This document shows, piece after piece, positions 61,082 through 64,000 of a stretch of 64,000 bases of DNA. The stretch's first letter is position 1; every line of letters begins with the position of its first letter. Both the position numbers and the translations under genes were made by a program. The notes below the pieces were generated by a model. It ran no database searches and was not told the origin of the DNA. It worked only from the letters and a program-made list of their open reading frames with translations. The stretch is from Hyaloscypha bicolor E (Eukaryota; Ascomycota; Leotiomycetes; Helotiales; Hyaloscyphaceae). The stretch is taken from assembly GCF_002865645.1 (NCBI RefSeq), contig NW_020194685.1, positions 496,001-560,000 of the forward strand, given 5' to 3'.

Positions 61082-62737
61082 CTACTCAATTGGTGTCCGT
61101 CCGCCATTATCTTTGGACTGAACTTCAATGTCTCCGCGCTCAAGAAGTAGTGTCACTAATTCCTCATCGCCATTTTCTGCAGCCAATGACAGTGGGCTAC
61201 GGCCGTTGTCGTCGCGAGCATCAGCATCGATATCTTTGTGAGATAGTAGCAGATTGGCGCTCCCTTGATGCTTTTTTGATATCGCTATCGACAGCGGTGT
61301 CCTGCTCTTATTGTCCCTGGCGTTAATACCGACGCCTTGATGCTCCAGAAGGAGTCTCAATACAGGCTCTTGCCCGTTATTAGCTGCATGATGTAATGCT
61401 GTATATCCGGCAAGGCTGTCGCTAGCCTCCAGATCTGCCCCTCTCTCGATCAGTAATCGTGCAACTGTTTCTTGACCTTGACTAGCCGCCAGATGTAGCG
61501 GTGTCAACCCCTTTCCCCCTTTGTAGTTAATGTCAGCCCCTGCCTCGATTAAAATCTCCACTACTTCCTTTTGCCCAGAGCGAGCAGCATGATGCAATGC
61601 TGTGAATCCATTCGTGTCCCTGGCCTCAATGTCGGCCCCAACATCGAGAGATAACCGAACCTCCGCTTCGTTCCCATTGCTGGCTGCTTCATGAAGTGCT
61701 GTCCAATTGGAATCTTTGACAGTGGCACAATGCGAATCTATACCGCGTTCCGCAGCCTCGGTGAGAAGGTTCAGAGTCATCAGGCTGCGCAGATCCGGTC
61801 TCCTTCTTGTAGCCAATTCGATTGCGGCAAAAACTGCACTTTTTGCCGGATTGATATCAGCCTCCCTCTCTATAATATCCCAAATCCAGATCTGCAGGCT
61901 TTGGAGATTTTGCAGCTCCATAATAGGGAAGATGAGAGAGTTGACCCCTTTCATTGACTCAGCAGTATCCATCATTTTCCACGTAATGTATAGCCGGACA
62001 TCCAGCTCTTTCTTCTGCTGATTACTGTTCAACATCCATTGAAGAACACGCAAATGCACCTCTTGCGTCCTAGTATTGAGACCGTGGTTTTGTGCTGCTC
62101 TCAATAATGGAGGAAAGTCTGATCTTGTTGGACAAAGTGGGTCTAGGTGGATCGGAAACAGAATCTTCGTGAGTCGAGTAAGGTCGATCAAGCGCCTAGG
62201 ACATTGCCAGTGGCGGGGCACCAAATAATCGGGACCCATAGTGGTCTCAACAGTAATATCTCCATAAAGTACGTCTAGTGTTTCCTCTTGAAGTTGTTCG
62301 TTCACTGCAAGAACTGTCGGAAGCCCTCGGAGGCAAGCAGCTGTTGGAAGCCCTTTGGGCAACACAATCGGTTGATGCCCAATGTTCCCAAAACCTCCCC
62401 ACCGCAGTTCCATGACCCGGCCAAATCCGGTATAGCAGTAATACGTATCTGCAGGGCAGAGTACATAGTACAAAATTTTGCTTCGGATCTCTCGGGGGAT
62501 ATTGAGTAGGTGTGAGGAGGGATTTTCTCTTCGCAATGAAAATATCGCGCCCCTTCTACGGCGTGGTGCGTATCTAATAATTAGCCCCTAATTGAGCTAC
62601 CTTCGGTTCGGTAGATAGGCAACTTACTCATCTCTGATGAGGAGATGCTTATGAAACCTTTCGTTGAGCTCTTGCAACAACTGATTTGTGTTGGCATCTT
62701 GCGAGCGCTTTTTTCGGGTGTGGCTTCCGGAATCCAT
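61082..62737 (-). CDS. F-box-like/2EXR-type N-terminus plus ankyrin repeats, 533 aa
   Basis: Exon 1 62737-62628 and exon 2 62573-61082, separated by a 54-bp intron (GTAAGT...GCTAAT...TTAG, phase 2). The splice extends the frame from a TTG to a true ATG giving MDSGSHTRKKRSQDANTNQL. Residues about 57-80 (HLLNIPREIRSKILYYVL) match the F-box-like/2EXR leader of many fungal proteins, and a conserved region with Cys/Trp follows to about 200. From about 324 to the end are six ankyrin repeats and the start of a seventh, with canonical GFTALHHAARSGQKEVVEIL and GLTPLHLAASQG blocks. It ends abruptly at TPIE, mid-repeat, so the C-terminus may be shortened. Such proteins are presumed protein-interaction scaffolds, possibly ubiquitin-ligase adaptors. 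Substrate unknown. Confidence 0.82.
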
Positions 62738-63192
62738 GACTGAGTGGGGCTGCCGTTTGTGTGGAGGTTGAAATAAGCCAGAAGCGATATTTAAAACAGT
62801 CTGGTTGCTGAAATGGTGTATGAATAGGTCATAGAAAGGAGGGAAGCACTAATATTCTACTTGAGTTCAACGTTATGCCGTCTTACTTTCTCCCTCGACT
62901 AATAGCCAAACATCAAAATCGACAAAAAGTGGGGTGGTGGGGCTACCTTTCTATAATTGTAGCTGCAGCTGTACTCGATTTGGAGTTGAAATTCAGCTGA
63001 GGCTCAGCTCAGATTGCCGCTTTTCCCTCAACAAAACTTTACAATAAAGCTTTTTTTTTAATAAAAAAATTTATGGCAGTGAAATGAAGTACTTATAGAC
63101 GCAAGGAGCGTTGTGGTTGATCTCGCCTGGTACAGCTGAGGTGCTGTTAACAGAGCTTAAATAAACAGAAAAGTTCAAACTCGAGAATATAA
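62738..63192. other. Promoter-side intergenic region of the ankyrin gene
   Basis: About 450 bp between the ankyrin gene start and the decayed 2EXR gene. Poly-T and poly-A runs at about 63051-63068 are compatible with a terminator of the gene to the right. No coding signal. Confidence 0.4.
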
Positions 63193-63927
63193 TCATGCCC
63201 GATACTGAAGTTTAAATGAAACATAATGTAAATAATAAAAAGTAGGCAAAGAGTACGTAGTTTTATGAAAAGACGTCACGGGATGAGGGACAACGAATCT
63301 TGCACTCCAAGGTTCTTCGAGAACACCAACTCTCCAAAAGTGGATACAAAATGGCAGTGCATACAAACCATCCTCTTGGCTCACGACCACCTGTTCCAGC
63401 CGCCCAACCCCCAAACGGCACTCCGTACTAGATGCCTTCTCCCTTTCATGTGCCAGATATTCGCCGGGCCCACACCGAGTCTCCCGAATCGATGGGAAGC
63501 AACCGGCAGGCATTGAAATCGTCCGAATGCTATGGGGCCTCAGTGATGGATTGCTCTGGGAAGATAGCCATGTGCAACTGCACCAACGACCCGTCCTGCC
63601 ACCCAAGAAGGCAACGGCATCGATATCAGGATTCCACATCACGCCTCTCGTCTTGTACTCCCTGTTCTTGAGCTTTCATGTCTCGTACCACCTCAGGTAA
63701 AAGCGCGGGACTCTGCGCAGGCGGAGGAGAGGGGAGAAGGTTCGATGTTGGAGGTGTAGAAGCGAGCGCAGACGTCGTGGGAACGGTTGTAGTCCACGAG
63801 GGTTGTGAGGTCTGTGAGATGTTCGGGAGGGATCTCATCGCATGACTCGAGAGCAGAGGAGATGCTCCCACATTTAGAAGAGGGTCTCGCGAGGCAGAGC
63901 TGGGAAGAAGGCGAAGTTTTCGAGCAT
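63193..63927 (-). pseudogene. Decayed 2EXR-domain gene
   Basis: Minus strand from ATG 63927: MLENFAFFPALPRETLF, then TAA, then MWEHLLCSRVMR. After a frame slip it reads DEIPPEHLTDLTTLVDYNRS, then VCARFYTSNIEP and LSSACAESRAF. After another slip it reads LRWYET, TGA, and KTRGVMWNPDIDAVAFL. The order FFPALPRE...WEH, C-x-ESRA, LRWYE, RGV-x-x-x-P-DID matches the 2EXR domain of filamentous fungi. At least two stops and two frameshifts are present, and downstream frames (to 63193) do not resolve further. It lies upstream of, and on the same strand as, the F-box-like/ankyrin gene. Confidence 0.65.
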
Positions 63928-64000
63928 GTTGTCGATATAAGCGCTTCGAAATCGTCGGTTGCGAAAGTGTGAGTCGTTGTGTTGCTAGGAAGGAAGGAGC

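Noticed and set aside
1..64000. tRNA, rRNA, telomeric repeats or centromere-type satellites
   Set aside because: I found no cloverleaf with conserved box sequences, no rRNA-like block and no telomere repeats by eye. A covariance-model scan would be needed to exclude tRNAs.

Overview
The window is nuclear DNA from a filamentous ascomycete (Pezizomycotina). Spliceosomal introns of about 50-75 bp, chromodomain Ty3/gypsy and Ty1/copia elements, and lineage-typical genes (2EXR/F-box-like, ankyrin, TPR, CorA-like membrane tails) support this. Base composition is sharply two-part: gene-bearing islands of ordinary composition (about 5.6-16.2 kb and 51.35-64 kb) and AT-saturated blocks (1-5.6 kb and 16.2-51.3 kb). 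In the AT blocks every recognisable retroelement reading frame is riddled with TAA/TAG stops and TpA replaces CpA. That is the pattern expected from repeat-induced point mutation (RIP). I cannot fix the species.

Layout. 1-5571: 3' two-thirds of a gypsy element (family Gyp-1, copy A). 5640-9274: transition zone with decayed genes, an array of phased palindromes, a small three-exon gene and a 232-codon fungal hypothetical gene. 10484-15412: a large multi-exon gene ending in a CorA-like two-helix membrane domain, with at least one apparent frameshift. 16.5-32.8 kb: nest 1, in which gypsy elements Gyp-2 (16682-25367) and Gyp-3 (26053-32246) sit inside remains of a third, short LTR element. 33-51.3 kb: nest 2. 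A 456-bp MITE-like element (41659-42114) lies in Gyp-1 copy B (37025-45296), which lies in a Ty1/copia element (35646-50206), which lies in an inverted, older copia copy whose right part ends at about 51345 against a broken Ser/Thr-rich gene. Long terminal repeats and 5-bp target duplications were read directly for several of these.

51.35-64 kb: a truncated Ser/Thr-rich gene, a 1.14-kb foldback element with about 200-bp, near-perfect inverted arms (52245-53383), a three-exon membrane protein gene, a stretch with little clear coding signal, a RIP-like pseudogene of a single-span membrane protein, a TPR protein, an ankyrin/F-box-like protein and a decayed 2EXR-domain gene running toward the window end.

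The genes do not form an obvious pathway. Several (ankyrin, TPR, 2EXR, CorA-like tail) belong to expanded families with rapid turnover, and about half of the coding loci next to the AT blocks are broken. This looks like an accessory, repeat-flanked region. The most unusual items are the foldback element, the 20-bp-phased palindrome array, the datable four-level transposon nest with an unmutated MITE at its core, and the Gyp-2 element whose two LTRs have very different mutation loads.
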